Part shown: positions 1 to 10,873 of the stretch, in pieces
Layout of the letters: each line of letters starts with the position of its first letter
Position numbering within the stretch: the stretch's first letter is position 1
DNA from: Gonium pectorale
Taxonomy: Eukaryota > Chlorophyta > Chlorophyceae > Chlamydomonadales > Volvocaceae
Length of the DNA stretch: 31,264 bases
Reading direction: 5' to 3'
Assembly: GCA_001584585.1 (NCBI GenBank)
Contig: LSYV01000011.1
Location: 108,726 to 139,989, forward strand
The notes under the pieces: generated by a model
Seen by the model: only the letters and a program-made list of their open reading frames with translations
Told to the model about the DNA's origin: nothing
Databases searched by the model: none
Position numbers and translations under genes: made by a program

Positions 1-36
1 GTGAGGGTGAGGGTGAGCGTGAGCGTGAGCGTGAGC
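1..36 (+). repeat. Tandem GTGAGS hexamer array in an upstream NOP14 intron
   Basis: Six consecutive hexamers: two GTGAGG followed by four GTGAGC. Each unit is identical to a strong 5' splice-donor hexamer. The array lies in the intron that ends at the acceptor at 381-383. The true donor is at or before the window edge and cannot be located. Confidence 0.8.
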
Positions 37-383
37 CGGTGGACGCCCTAAAAGCGGGGAGGGGCAGGGGAGGGCGGCGGACGCCACTCGGGGCCACTCG
101 GGGTGCGGACTCGCGGCACAGTGCCCTTGCGCCCTCCTCCGTTGCCCCGTTGCTCCCGCGTCCGCCCGTGTGCCACGCGGGCGGCTGAGACCGTCCGGGT
201 CGGCGGCTTGCTGTGCCCCCCTCGCGGCCCCCCTCGCCCGCGGGTTCGCGCTGTCGCTGCCGGGTGCCGCTGCGCCGCCGCTCGCTCGCCCGGCTGGCCG
301 GCCGCCCCTCCCTCCCTCCCTCCCGGCACTACCTCGCGCTCTCAACCCGCTCCCGCTCCCTCACCCTCACCCACCGCCCGCAG

Positions 384-3300
384 GCGATGCGCTGGGCGAC
401 GACTTCGACTCGGAGGGGGCCGGCGACTCGGAGGAGGCCGACGAAGGCGAGGACGAGGAGGGCGGCAAGGGCGGCGGCGGCCCCAGCGCGCTGGACGAGC
501 GGCGCATGAGGGCGGCGGCGGGCGACCACCCGCTGCAGGAGAGCTTCCGCGCGGCGGCGGCGGCGCTGGCGGCCAAGTACGGCGTGGCGGCGCCCCAGAA
601 CCCCTACCTGCAGGTGGGCAGGGGGCGGGGAGGCGGCCGCACTCGGGGGGCGGTGGGCGGGCGGGGCCGGGGGCCGGGTCGGTGGAGAGGCCAGGTGGTC
701 GGTTGCCGCCTGTCTTGGCGCCCGAACGAACGAACGGTGGCGGGCGCAGTCTAACCCTACAGGCAAAAGCAGTGTTGTGTTGCCGTGCCCGGGGTTGTGG
801 CTGTGCCCGGGTGTGTGGCTGTGCCCGGGGCAGCAGCGCAGCACCTCGTCCTGAGTCGCGGCCCTTGCCCACCACCTGCAGGAGGAGGGCGAAGACGACG
901 AAGAGGAGGAGGGAGAGGAGGGCGAATCCGATGAGGATGAGGAGGGCGAGGGGGCCGAGAGCGGCAGCGGTGAGGGCGAGGAGGCGGGCGTGTCGGGCAG
1001 CGGCGGAGGCGAGGACGAGGAGGAGGAGGGCGAGGGCGGCAGCGAAGACGAGGATGAGGACGAGCAGGGGTCAGGTGAGGAAGCGGGCGAGGGTGTGGAG
1101 TCTGTGGGCGAGCGTAGTAGACCCACCTCGGCATGGAGCCATGGAACCCAGGCCTGCCTGCCTGCGTCGTTGCAGCGTCTTGCCCTGCCATTTCCCAGGT
1201 CCCAGGTCCCAGGTCCCAGGTCCCAGGTCCCAGCGCGGCCTGCAGCGCGGTGCGGTGCGGTGCGGTGCGGCGGAACGCGAGCCCGCAGCGATTTGCAGCT
1301 GCAGCAGCGCAGTGCGAGGGGCACAAGCGGCACAAGCGGATGGTGGCTCTGTCACTGCGAATGCGCTCGGCGACGGCCGCCGGCCGCAGTGCGGTGTCCG
1401 CTCCCCTCCACACTCACACGTGCGCCCACCCGAGGAGGATGCGACCAGAGGTGGTTTCGCCCTCCCTCCCTCTCCCCGTCGGCTGGGACCGACTGTTCCC
1501 CACCTGCCTCCCAACACCTGCCTCCCCCGCCGCCCCGCCCCCGCCCTCCAACCCCCCGCCAGAGGAGCTGGAGGCGAGGCGCAATCCAGCCCACCCACCG
1601 TCCACATCCGCCGCCGCCAACGGTACAGCCGCCAACGGCGCCAAGGCGGCCGCCCCCCAGCCCAAGCGCGCCGCGACCGCCGCCGCCAGCCCGGCGGCTC
1701 CGCTAGACGGCCCGCTGGACCTGCCGTACACCATCTCGCTGCCCTCGTCGTACGCTGATTTTGCCGCGCTGGTCCGCGGGCGGCCGTCCGACCAGCTGGC
1801 GGCCGCCATCTCCCGCATCCGTGCCTTCAACGCGGTGGCGCTCGCGACCGACAACAAGCGCAAGCTGCAGGTGTGGGCGCGTTGGCGGGCGGGGGCGGCC
1901 TGGGGCAGCGGCAGCGGGGACATGGGGACACGGGGAATCATCACCTCTGGTGGGCGGCGGGGGCACATGGCTCCACGCAGCTGGCGGGCGGCTGGCGTGG
2001 CGTGGGGGCGCCATCCGGGGTTCGTTGACGGCCTGTGGGCGCGGGTGCGCGGCCCCACCGGCTGTGGGGGCGGGGCTGTGGGGGCTGGCCTGGTGCTCGG
2101 CGGCTGCGACGGCGGGCTGCCCCGCGCCCAGCACCCGGCACGGCAAGGGCGCGTACCGAGTACCAGCCGGCTGGCCACGCGCTGAACCTCAACTCACCCC
2201 TTCCTACCCCTTCCTACCGACCCGTCCTGCCCCCCCGGCCTGTGCTGTGCTGTGCCGTGTCCGCGTCCATCGTAGACCTGCTTTCTGCACTCCGTATCCC
2301 ATACGACACACACGGCCCGCCCACCGCCCGCCGCCCGCCGCCGCCGCCCACCGTCCCCCCCTGCAGGAGTTCTTCGGTGTGCTGGTGCAGCACTTTGCGA
2401 TGCTGGCGGGCCAGTCCCCTCCGCCCGCCGCCGCCCTGGACGTGCTGTCCGGGGTGCTTGGGCAGCTGGCGGCCGAGGTGCCCTTTTACGCAGCCACGGT
2501 GGCGAGGGCCCGCCTGGCCAGGCTGGCGGACAACCTCACGCAGGCGCTGGCGGCGCTGGGCGGCGAGGGCGCGCGCCGCGCGGCAGAGGCGGCCGGCAGC
2601 ATGAGCGCCGTGGTGGCGGGCGCGGGCGCGTCCGTGGCGGGCGCGCCCGCGCAGCCTCCGCCCGGCTCGGCCGGCTCTGCGCCGCCCACGTCCCCCTGGC
2701 CTCCAGCCCGCGCGGTGCTGCAGCTCAAGCTGTTTGCGCAGCTGTTCCCCACCAGCGACCGGAGGCACCCCGTGCTGACGCCCGCGGCGCTGTTCATCGG
2801 TGCGTCGGCTCGTGGGCGGGGCGGGGCCCGGGGCGGGTCTCGGGTGCTTGTGCGGGGCCCGGGGGATGGACGTGGTGGCTCTCATCGGGGTGCGCGTGGG
2901 GTCCCCTGCGTTCCGGTACGCGGCCGGCGCCCGATTGGGGCCTCCCGGAGGGGGGGTGCCAGGGGAGGGCGCTGTCGTGCCACCCGTCAGTCCCCGCTGT
3001 GCAGCGCGGCCCCGCAGCGGCCACACCTCCCTGCCATCCCTGGCTTAGGTGGCAGGTGGTGCCCTGGAGGCTCATACACACACGGTTCCCGCCTGGTCGG
3101 CCCATGCCCCGCCCCGCCCCGCACATAACGCCTTTTGACCCTCCTAGCCCCCTCCCCGCCTTGACCGCGCAGGCAAGGTGCTGAGCCAGTGCGTGGTGAG
3201 CAACCCGCACGAGGCAGCGGTGGGGCTGTGCCTGTGCTCGCTGCTCACCCACATGGCGGCTCCCGCGCGACGCACCGCCCCCGAGGCGCTCGTCTTCTTG

Positions 3301-5310
3301 CGGGACTGCCTAGCAGCCTTCGTGCCCCCGCCGGCGCAGCGGCGGCAGGCCGCGTCCTCAGCCGGGGCGGACTCGGAGGCCTTTGTGCGCTTCCCGCCCG
3401 GGCTGCTGGCGCTGGGGCCGGACGCGTCGCCAGCCACGGCCGCCCCGCAGCTGGACCTGTACGGCGTGTTGGGATGCGCCCCGACCGACCCGCGGGTCAC
3501 CGATGACGCCTTCCGGCTCGGCCTGCTGCGGGCGGCGCTCTGCGGCGTGCGGCGTTGCGCGGCGCTGGCGGCCGGCAGCGGCTTCAGCGGCGCGGGCAGC
3601 AGCGCCGGCGGCGGCGGCGAGGGCGGCGCAGGCCTGGTGTGCTACGAGCAGCTGTTTGCTCCGCTGCTGGCGGCGGTGCGGGGCTTGGCGGCCGTTGAGC
3701 GCCGGCTGCCCCAGGAGCTGCAGGAGCTGCGGTGGGTGGAGGGCTGGGGCAGAGCGCGGAAGGGCGGAAGGGTGGAAAATCAGGCGACGTGCCCCGACGT
3801 GCCCCGGGCGCGAAGGCAGCATCGTCGCCAGGTGCCAGGTGCGCACCCTCGGTGCGCACACCGCGCCGCGCCCTGAAGCCCCACCAGAGAACGCCTGTAT
3901 GCCGGGGGGTAATAAAGAAAGGGAAACGGGTCGCGTCGCGGGGGGGGAGGATAGCGCCCGCGCTCCTCTCGCTCTCGTTCTCGAAGGCCTGGCCTGACAA
4001 CGCCCTCGTCATGCCAAGGCTCGGGTGTCGGCTGTACTGTGTGTGTGGGGTGGGGGGGGGGGTCTCACCCGGTTGCCCCTCGGAAGGCCGCGCCTGCCCC
4101 TTCTGTAAACCGTATGGCGGACTCGCGGACTCGCGGCACGCTGCCTTGCTTTGTGTCTGTGCGCGCGGTGGCGGGGGTCGGGTCACGTAAGCGCACTGCA
4201 CAAGCATGGCAGCCTGTAGAAGTTTTTCTTAGCTTTCTATAGGTCAGCCGCTTTATCTCTCCTTACCTAGCTCTAGACTACTACTCTCCTTCTCAGTTTT
4301 TGCGCCATCACCTCGTGCGGCGTCATCATGTAGTGGGCCGCGCCTGCTCTATGCGGGCGCGGCCACCCAAGTCAAGTCCCTCTATTTTGGTATGGTGTGG
4401 ACGTGCCTGCAGTGCCTACAGTGCCCTACTCTTCAGTCATCGCTCAGCTTGCCCACGGACTGAGTAACCCCCCGCCCAACCCAACCCATCCGTCCCCCCG
4501 CCCCGCAGCTCCTCGGTGCAGCGGCAGCTGACGGACGCCTCCGCCGCCTGCGTTGCGGCGCGGCGGCCGCTGGTGAACCCCTCCCGCGCGCGCTCCGTGG
4601 CGGGCGCGCTGCCCGCCGCCGCGGTGCGCGAGTTCAACCCGCGCTTCGAGGAGGGCTTTGCGCTTGGCCGCGACTACGACCCCGACCGCCAGCGGGCCGA
4701 GGAGCGCCGCCTCAAGCGGGCGCTGGTCAAGGAGCGCAGAGGTGCGGCCCGAGGGGGTGGGAGGCGCGGGTGATGCCCTGGGGCGGGGGCGGGGGCGGGG
4801 GCGAGGCGGAGGCCCTAGAGCCGTTGGGCCCTGTCGCGCGTGCGGCTGGACTGGCTGGCTGGCCCCGTGTCTCTCTGTCGTGTTGGAGCCGGAGGGGCTT
4901 GGGGCGTGCTTGCTTGCATGGCGCGGGACGGTGCCTCCGCCCCTCCGCCTCCGCCTCCGCCGGCAGGCTGCATGTGCCTCCCGGCGGGCCGGGATTGCCG
5001 GCGTTGAACGGCGCACCGCACGCTGTTGCGGCGGGGTGCTCCTGTCACGTGCACCCGTCCAACTCTCCACCTCACCCCCTCCCCCTCCCCTTCTCCCCTC
5101 GCCCTACTGCCCCCGCCAGGTGCCATCCGCGAGCTGCGCCGCGACGCAGCCTTCCTGGCGGAGGAGCGCGACGCCGCCACCGCCGCCGTGGACGCAGAGC
5201 GCATGGCCAGCGAGCGCCACTTTTACGCGGAGTTGCAGCGGCAGGAGGCCGACATGCGCAGCGGCGGGCAGGCTGGCATGAACCCGCACCTCAAAAAGAA
5301 GAAGAAATAG
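384..5310 (+). CDS. NOP14: Nucleolar protein 14 (NOP14), 3' part, seven exons, 5' partial
   Basis: NOP14 is a core SSU processome (90S) factor needed for 18S rRNA maturation and 40S assembly in the nucleolus. Exons are 384-613, 882-1074, 1563-1870, 2367-2799, 3173-3731, 4509-4741 and 5120-5310 (TAG). All junctions are GT-AG and keep one frame of 714 complete codons. The first exon has the acidic GDDFD block. Exon 882-1074 is almost wholly Asp/Glu/Gly/Ser. Exon 1563-1870 carries the family block LPYTISLPSSYADF with SDQ..AAISRIRAFNAV. Exons 2367-3731 form the helical middle (LQLKLFAQLFPTSD, then KVLSQCVVSNPHEAA). The C terminus is typical: FNPRFEEGF, DYDPDRQRAEERRLKR, KERRGAIRELRRD and a final KKKKK. 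The N-terminal third (start codon, basic N terminus) lies upstream. Family assignment is firm; exon edges rest on phase and homology, not on transcripts. Confidence 0.93.
1194..1271 (+). repeat. Intronic microsatellites (CCCAGGT)5 and (GCGGT)n
   Basis: In NOP14 intron 1075-1562, the 7-mer CCCAGGT occurs five times at 1194-1228, followed by a partial CCCAG. About 15 bases later, GCGGT is repeated about four times (1247-1271). Each CCCAGGT contains CAG|GT, which reads as both an acceptor and a donor. Confidence 0.8.
3732..4508 (+). other. Long NOP14 intron with an AT-richer internal segment
   Basis: At 777 bases this is the longest NOP14 intron seen. It runs from GTGGGT to CCCCGCAG. The part from about 4190 to 4440 is clearly less GC-rich than its surroundings, with T-rich tracts. 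I see no conserved coding exon inside. The string CAGCTTGCCCACGGACTGA at 4445-4463 recurs with one change at 15750-15768 in an EHD intron. The segment at 4127-4150 (GGACTCGCGGCAC) resembles 107-119 in the first visible intron. Confidence 0.6.
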
Positions 5311-5454
5311 GGGCCGGGCGCTGTGGGTGTGGGTGTGGGGTCGGGCGCTCGCGGCGAGCGGGAGGGAGCGGGAGGTGGCGTGGGCGCTACTGGAGGCTGC
5401 GGCCTGCCTTGACAAATAGGAAGCCGCGTGGAAAGGGTATTGAAAAAAAGGTAA

Positions 5455-5550
5455 GCAGAAACGGGGAGGGCAGCCTCTACGGACATGCACACCCAAGGGT
5501 GTGATGTTTCCAGCAGGGCGCCGAGTACAGGGCATGGCGGGCGAGCAGAC
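5455..5550 (+). repeat. Dispersed repeat family A, copy 1
   Basis: Shares with 7960-8090 and 9145-9280 the core CCTCTACGG...ACAC.CC..AAGG, followed by a GGGCG-rich part and GTACA.GGCATGGCGGGCGA. This copy lies in the presumed NOP14 3' UTR. The copies are diverged, with no obvious terminal repeats or coding capacity. Confidence 0.5.
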
Positions 5551-5613
5551 GGGCCCTCCCGGTGTGTCACCAGAAGAGTATTGGGGTTGGACCCGCCTCA
5601 TGGACACACAAGG

Positions 5614-5618
5614 TGTAA
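5614..5618 (+). terminator. Candidate polyadenylation signal TGTAA for NOP14
   Basis: TGTAA is the usual poly(A) signal of chlorophyte nuclear genes. This is the first clear copy downstream of the NOP14 stop, about 300 bases away. A small hairpin (arms CGCTCG and CGAGCG) lies at 5346-5360. The motif is short, so chance occurrence is possible. Confidence 0.4.
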
Positions 5619-6080
5619 CGTTGCCAGGTGCCGGGAAGAATGGACAGCACTCCCATGCTGGGGGACCCTGCTTGCCGACGCGGTTATCTGGCTTGAGGCG
5701 TGAAATATGGTCGACTCTGCCGCCGACCTGTCAGACACCGGCGGTTACTTGGTCCATTCGTGCCAAGCGTACGCAAGCTTCGGTTCAAGGTTTGCGGCGG
5801 TGTTATTATACACTGTACATCAACTGCACGTTGTATCCGTGATTCCATCTTATTAGAAGCTGTGCAATATCAGGAGACGTGAAGGCTAGCTTACCGATTA
5901 TGGCATTGAAGGGAGGTTTCATAGTCACATGGGAACTGGACAACCTGTCCCATACCTGGGTGAAACTGCTAGTGAACACGTACTTGTTTTCTTTTGTAGT
6001 TCTACCATCCCATCCTTGCCGAGAACCCTGTTCGTCTACTGGGACGGGGAGACAACACGCACATTGCCGTACATGAATGG

Positions 6081-6085
6081 TTACA
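6081..6085 (-). terminator. Candidate polyadenylation signal TGTAA for psbR
   Basis: On the - strand TGTAA lies about 270 bases after the psbR stop, inside GGTGTAACC. NOP14 and psbR converge, and their candidate signals are about 460 bases apart without crossing. I see no gene in the interval 5619-6356. Confidence 0.45.
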
Positions 6086-6356
6086 CCATGTAACAGACAA
6101 ACAAGCGCGCAACAGCATGGTGCTGTGCGTTTTTGGATGCAAGTGCATGTCGGTGCATGCACTGGCTGAGCCCGCTGCAAGGGGTTATGATACAGAGTCT
6201 ATCCACAAAGCGCCTCCGAAGCCGCAACGTCACGTCGCGACGCCCTCACTCCGCTACTCCTCCATCCGACAGCAAAAATGAACACGAAACACACAGGCTA
6301 TTCTTCTCTCGTCACGCGCGGCGTGGCCGCACTGCACTGCACGTGCATGCGCACGT

Positions 6357-7453
6357 TTACGCGCCCAGCTGCGAGGTGCTGATGATCAGGTTGACACCCA
6401 CAGCAAGGAGCACCAGGACCAGGCCAGCCCTGCGACGGTGAAAGGAATGCGGGAAGTCACATCGTCTCGAAATTCACAGGATTGATCATCCCTGCGAAAC
6501 ACACTGCAGAATCGACGCGTCTCCATCGTGGTACGACACCCCCAGTGCATGCTCCACACGGGCACAGCGAATCCGGCATGCTTACACTGCCAGGGATGCA
6601 CGCACGCTGAGGGCTGCCGGTATACTTCAACTACCCCAACTCCCCCCAATCCTCCCGCACAGACGGCAGCTGATGCGGGAAAAAGTCTGGTTCCGAGCTC
6701 ACCAGGCAATGAGGCCCTTGGTGCCCAGCTTGTACGAGTCACCCGACTCGGTCCACAGGTCGGGGGTGTAGATCGGCGAGTAGCCGTCCACGTTCGCGCC
6801 ATACTTGTCGGCGTAGCGGTAGACGCCGAAGCCCTAGCGAAGCGCAGAACGATGTGGGGAAGTCATGTTTGGCTTCTGCCACAAGCTACCAGAGGGTTTG
6901 CATGGAAAGTTGAATGGTAAAGTTCAACACACAGCTGAGCATCCAAACGCGCGTCTGGGAAACGCAAGCAAGCATGTGCGCACCTTGCCCTTGCGGCCGG
7001 ACGCGTCCTTCCAGTCCTTGTTGTTCATGAACCGGGACTTGCCCATCAGGTTCATCTTGACGACCTCATCCTCAATGGAGTTCAGGCCGACCTTGGTGAT
7101 GTCGGTCTTGCCGCCACCGCTGGCCACCGGCTTCACCGTGCGGCGCGAGGACACGCGGGCCCTGTCAAAAGGAGACACCCAGGAGAAGGGGTGAGCGCGC
7201 AGTCGTTGGAGCTTCCGGCCCAGCAGGCCTGAGCGCGCAAGCCCAGCGCTTCCTCCTCCGCCCGGCACCCTTGCGACCAGCAGATATTGCGTCACTGGCT
7301 GTTTAACGTAGCACTAGGATACGAGGCTGGCAGAGCGAAGCGATAAGATCGCAGAGGCCGAGAGCGCGCCACGTCGGTGCGCATGAGCGTTTCGCGCTGC
7401 GCTACCTACCGCAGGGGAGCAAGGCCGCGGGGAGCGAGCTGCATGGTGGCCAT
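6357..7453 (-). CDS. psbR: Photosystem II 10 kDa protein PsbR, complete, four exons
   Basis: PsbR is a nuclear-encoded thylakoid protein that stabilises binding of the oxygen-evolving complex proteins, chiefly PsbP, to photosystem II. Exons in transcript order on the - strand are 7453-7410, 7161-6984, 6833-6703 and 6429-6357 (TAA). All introns are GT-AG and phases match, giving 141 residues. The N terminus ([10 protein letters not shown]...[13 protein letters not shown]) is a typical chloroplast transit peptide: rich in Ala, Ser and Arg, no acidic residues. The family signature follows: [20 protein letters not shown] then [15 protein letters not shown]. The C terminus is a single membrane helix, roughly [18 protein letters not shown], ending TSQLGA. 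The start is the first ATG (7453), nine bases before a second in-frame ATG. Length matches the family. Identification is very secure. Confidence 0.95.
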
Positions 7454-7959
7454 TGTGAACGAGTGAGGATCGGTACCACAGGATGGAACACTGGCCCACG
7501 GCGTCAGCGACGCTAAGAGGCGACGTCTAGGGGGCCGTACGGGATCTCGCGGGGCCTTATCTGCGCTTGCTCCTGCGAGACGTTGCCCACGTCTTACCTA
7601 GTCGAAATGCGACTGGGTCGACAGTGCGCCTGAACGCGACTGGTCCTGCCCGCCCCTTGCGTTGTCAAGCATGCGAGCAAGTCATTCCAGCGATATTCCT
7701 AGGACATAGCAGCAATGAACATGCATGCTGCCCCTTAGACATGGCATGGGCGTTTAAGGTAGCCAGGTCCCCCTAGCAGCTATGTTCAGAGGTCATGGAC
7801 GCTGGAGCGGCAGGCGCTTGTTAGGTTAGGTTAGGGCGACGCCGGGCAGGGCGACGGCAAGAGGCTGATCGGGTAGGGTCGCCGTGCAGTAAGGGTTGAA
7901 CGAGGGGTTGCATTTGCGGCACGCGTGCCCCATTGTGCCCCAGTGCCAGAACAAGGCAT
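7454..7959. other. Upstream region of psbR, no gene seen
   Basis: This should hold the psbR promoter and 5' UTR (transcription leftward). I recognise no TATA box or light-response element with confidence. A short telomere-like stretch lies at 7821-7836. Open frames here match nothing I know. Confidence 0.5.
7821..7836 (+). repeat. Short telomere-like tract (TTAGG)2TTAGGG
   Basis: Reads TTAGGTTAGGTTAGGG. Three units only, in the middle of intergenic DNA, so at most an interstitial remnant. Confidence 0.4.
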
Positions 7960-8090
7960 ATACCAAGCGGGTTCTGCAGTATGAAAAAAAAGAGAAACCT
8001 GCACAGAAAGATGGAGCCCGCCTCTATGGCCATACACGCCCGAAGGCGCGACGTTTTCAATAGGGCGGGCGGGTACAGAGCAAGACATGT
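7960..8090 (+). repeat. Dispersed repeat family A, copy 2
   Basis: Contains GCCTCTATGGCCATACACGC and then GGGCGGGCGGGTACAGAGCA, lining up with 5455-5550 and 9145-9280. It is preceded by GTATG and a run of A (about 7978-7991), as copy 1 is preceded by GTATTGAAAAAAA. On the - strand, copies 2 and 3 both read VAPSGVYG(H/R)RG, a possible remnant of an old element's reading frame. Confidence 0.5.
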
Positions 8091-8562
8091 GACGTTCGGC
8101 CCGCACGTTCTGCAGTGTGGAGGGGACCCATGTAAAGCATGCGTTTTGGTGCCAGATTACTCTGGAGGTAGAATTGTGACACGAAAGGCGGTGGACACTC
8201 GCCACGATTTGTGCTTCCGACCACCTCCTGCTCTCGTGAAACGCCGAACAGACCCAGGGGCGGCATCTCGCAACCACTAAACGAGCAAAAGCCAGTGTAC
8301 ACGAAAGCTGTGTTCCGATGCGCCAGCTGCGTGCCCTCTCCGCTCCCCCACACCCTCTTTGATGCTGCACCCTCTCCACGGCAACGCCCTTCTCCCTTCA
8401 ACAGACTTCAACGGTCTTCAACTCCCTTGACAACTAGCGGTCCACCAGGTGAAGTTCGACAAACCTACAAGCCGGTCTTTTGGGAGGTCCTCTACTCTAG
8501 GGCCAACCAGCCAGGCTACATCAACAGCCTGCTCCGTACTAGTGGCAAGGCATGGCCCCCTC

Positions 8563-8631
8563 GTCCCGGCACAACATGGACTTACCCCCATCGCCACGTT
8601 CCTGACAAGTAAACACGTGTTGTGCCGGGAC
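8563..8631. repeat. 13-bp perfect inverted repeat with a 43-base loop
   Basis: GTCCCGGCACAAC at 8563-8575 is the exact reverse complement of GTTGTGCCGGGAC at 8619-8631. No gene is attached to it. It may be a hairpin or the core of a degraded foldback element. Confidence 0.6.
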
Positions 8632-9144
8632 AGACGCTGTACGCCCTGGACTGAGCCGTGCCGCCAATGGGACACGAAACACTGCCAACCCCACCATGAC
8701 ACGTTATTGCTTGCGGTGGGCTGGGCGTAACTCTCAGGGGCGGCTGTAGCTTCCGGCCACTGTAAATGGCGGAGATGCCGCTGTAAGCATGTGGCGTCAA
8801 GGTTTGCGCAAAAATGCGATGTCGCACGATAGTACGTGCAACGACACGGCTGATCCGGGCGAAAAACGGGGGGGGACGCATGCACCTCAACAAAGGCGGC
8901 TAAAGTGCACACGAATGACGACCAGGCTGCCAGAGCACACTGGGTGCGAGGCAACCGACCTGACTGCGCGGCCATCCAGGGCGCCACGACCGGTGCAACG
9001 TGGCATAAGCCCACAACACAAGAGAGCGGCCAGAGGTGGCAAGAGAGAGGTGACGGCACCCCCGGTACCCCTCTGGCACGACCAGCAGGAGGGGTACCAG
9101 GTGCCGTACAAGCTCCGGAACCAGCACATACACAGGCGCGGCGG

Positions 9145-9280
9145 TATACACCACGGCACGGCAGTATCTCCCGACAGAGAAACAGATACAGGGAAGGCTA
9201 CCTCTACGGCCGTACACGCCGGAAGGTGCAACGTCGCCCGGGTAATTTCCGGGTACAAGGCATGGCGGGCGACAGAGCGA
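9145..9280 (+). repeat. Dispersed repeat family A, copy 3
   Basis: Contains CCTCTACGGCCGTACACGCC, then GGGTACAAGGCATGGCGGGC. It is closest to copy 1 over the second half. The flanking DNA (8640-9960) shows no gene I recognise on either strand. Confidence 0.5.
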
Positions 9281-9960
9281 GCAGACGTGTTGTCCCGGTG
9301 CGAGGTACATTACGGTAGCAGCTGAGTTACCTGATGCGAGGCGGAGACTGAAGACCCGGTGGGCGCTGTGTTCGACGGCGTTATCAGTCCGTCGGCGGCC
9401 AGCGGTAATAAAACCCGGGGGCACCCAGCCCGCCACCTGCAAGGGAGCCCAGTTGGCGGCCTGGGAGCGGACGGGAGCAGGAACGGCCGGCAAACGATCG
9501 GGCCGGCTGCTGTTGTACCCTCGCATGCACACGGGCCTGGAGAATGCACGTAACCTAAACAGCATGATCATCTTTGAACGTTTCATCTGGTGCGTACCAT
9601 GTAGGCCCGCTGAAGCTGCCACCGGCCATGGCTGGACACACCTGACACACGCAGTGAGGAAATGCCGAATTGAAGGCGTGGACATATCATGGTGGGCATG
9701 CGGGCATCCCACCGATAGCTATTTCTCAATGGTGCCAATCGCAACTGTGGAAGGCGGAACGCCAAAAGGCGCATGGCAACGACCGACTCACTTCATCACA
9801 CCAATAGGTAGTCTTCTCAGCTGGATACAAAGCTGATTGAACCCCTGCAAAAAAAATCGAAACTTACTTGAGCCTCTGAAAACTTTCCACTCACACTCAA
9901 TTTCCCATCCACTCCCGCAACCTGACCCCGATACCCCATAGGGCCGCACTAGGCCAGCAC

Positions 9961-10217
9961 ATGTCATTCCTGCTGAGGTTGGCAGTGAACCACTCGTATC
10001 ACCGGCCGGTCCATGGCGCGCTCAGGGCGGCTGCCAGCGTGCACATCGGCCATGTCTCGTCCTTGACCCCTGGGGGTCCCAGCCCCCCTAGCCCTCCTGG
10101 TCGCTTCCTGCATGACTTTGCGTCACACGCCAAGCGCGCTGCTCGTCGGCTGGAGGAGCCCCGGGTGTTTGTGTCCCAAAGCCACAGCAACCCAATCAAG
10201 GAACATGCCATTCCGAG
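9961..10217 (+). pseudogene. Possible gene fragment: N terminus resembling a mitochondrial lipoate-protein ligase (LIPT1/LplA type)
   Basis: The frame begins MSFLLRLAVNHSYHRPVHGA, which looks like a mitochondrial targeting peptide (basic, hydroxylated, no acids). After a Pro/Ser-rich linker it reads RLEEPRVFVSQSHSNPIK. Lipoate ligase/transferase family proteins commonly start their domain with a (V/I)(Y/F)(V/I)S.S.(D/N)P strand followed by NLA(L/T)E. Here the match stops right after NPIK, and no later domain motif (such as the RHQNPW-type block) is found in the next 2 kb. The frame remains open to 10299, but the tail looks unrelated. It may be a truncated duplicate, a first exon of a decayed gene, or chance. 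Low certainty. Confidence 0.22.
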
Positions 10218-10430
10218 AGACGGCGCGGTGAGGCGGATGATCGGTAGGAGCAGAGGGGCGCTGCGCAGAGAGCACGAGTTGAGAGGGCATGCGGGTTAGG
10301 CTGCGTGCTCAGGCCGACGCGGGGCAGCGCTGCGGTCTGCAAGCGTGTACGAGCTGCACTGGGAGAGGTGCTTGCTTCCAACGTATGCATGACCCCCACT
10401 GCAGGCACGCCCTACATCGGTCACCTATGC

Positions 10431-10526
10431 CGAGTGGTGGCGGCAGCCGGACGGCGCGTCCTCATCCGCCAAGGAGCAGGACGCCAAGCCGCCCGCTCCT
10501 GGGCGAGCGAACCTGCCGCGTGACCG
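10431..10526 (+). repeat. Dispersed repeat family B, copy 1
   Basis: Begins CGAGTGGTGGCGGCAGCCGG and ends near GTGACCG. It lines up with 10874-10968 along its length, sharing ATCCGCCAAG/GCCCGCCAAG, GCAGGACGCC and CCGCCCGCT. The identity is obvious by eye but imperfect. Confidence 0.6.
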
Positions 10527-10873
10527 CCCCTGGCTCATTACACGGGCGGTACAAGCTGTCATGAGGGGTATTTGTGAGGTGATCCCGCTCTTCTGGTATT
10601 GAACATCAGCACGATCACGGTGGCGCGGTTTGGGTAAGCGGTGCCGGGCTGTCGCGGTGTGATGGTCGTGGCATTCTGGAACGGCGCCATATGGCACTGT
10701 TTGGCACTTTTGGGATGCCCAACCCTGAGCGGGCAGCAGCACACCTGGCAGTTGTTGCGTAGGCTTTGTTACCGCTGCGTTTACAGTCTTACCTACTGGA
10801 GGCGTGAACACGTGCCTAGGAGGACATACCGCGTGTGTTCCGTGCAAGCATGGCCATGTTCCGTCAAGAATGT

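Noticed and set aside
103..1758. A 551-codon open frame over NOP14 exons and introns
   Set aside because: It is in the wrong frame for the conserved NOP14 blocks and exists only because the DNA is stop-poor and GC-rich.
7821..7836. Interstitial telomere as evidence of a chromosome end or fusion
   Set aside because: Only three imperfect units with no extended array; too short to support such a reading.
8900..9712. A 270-codon frame on the - strand
   Set aside because: No domain, signal peptide or family resemblance; it runs across dispersed repeat copy 3 and overlaps other long antisense frames.
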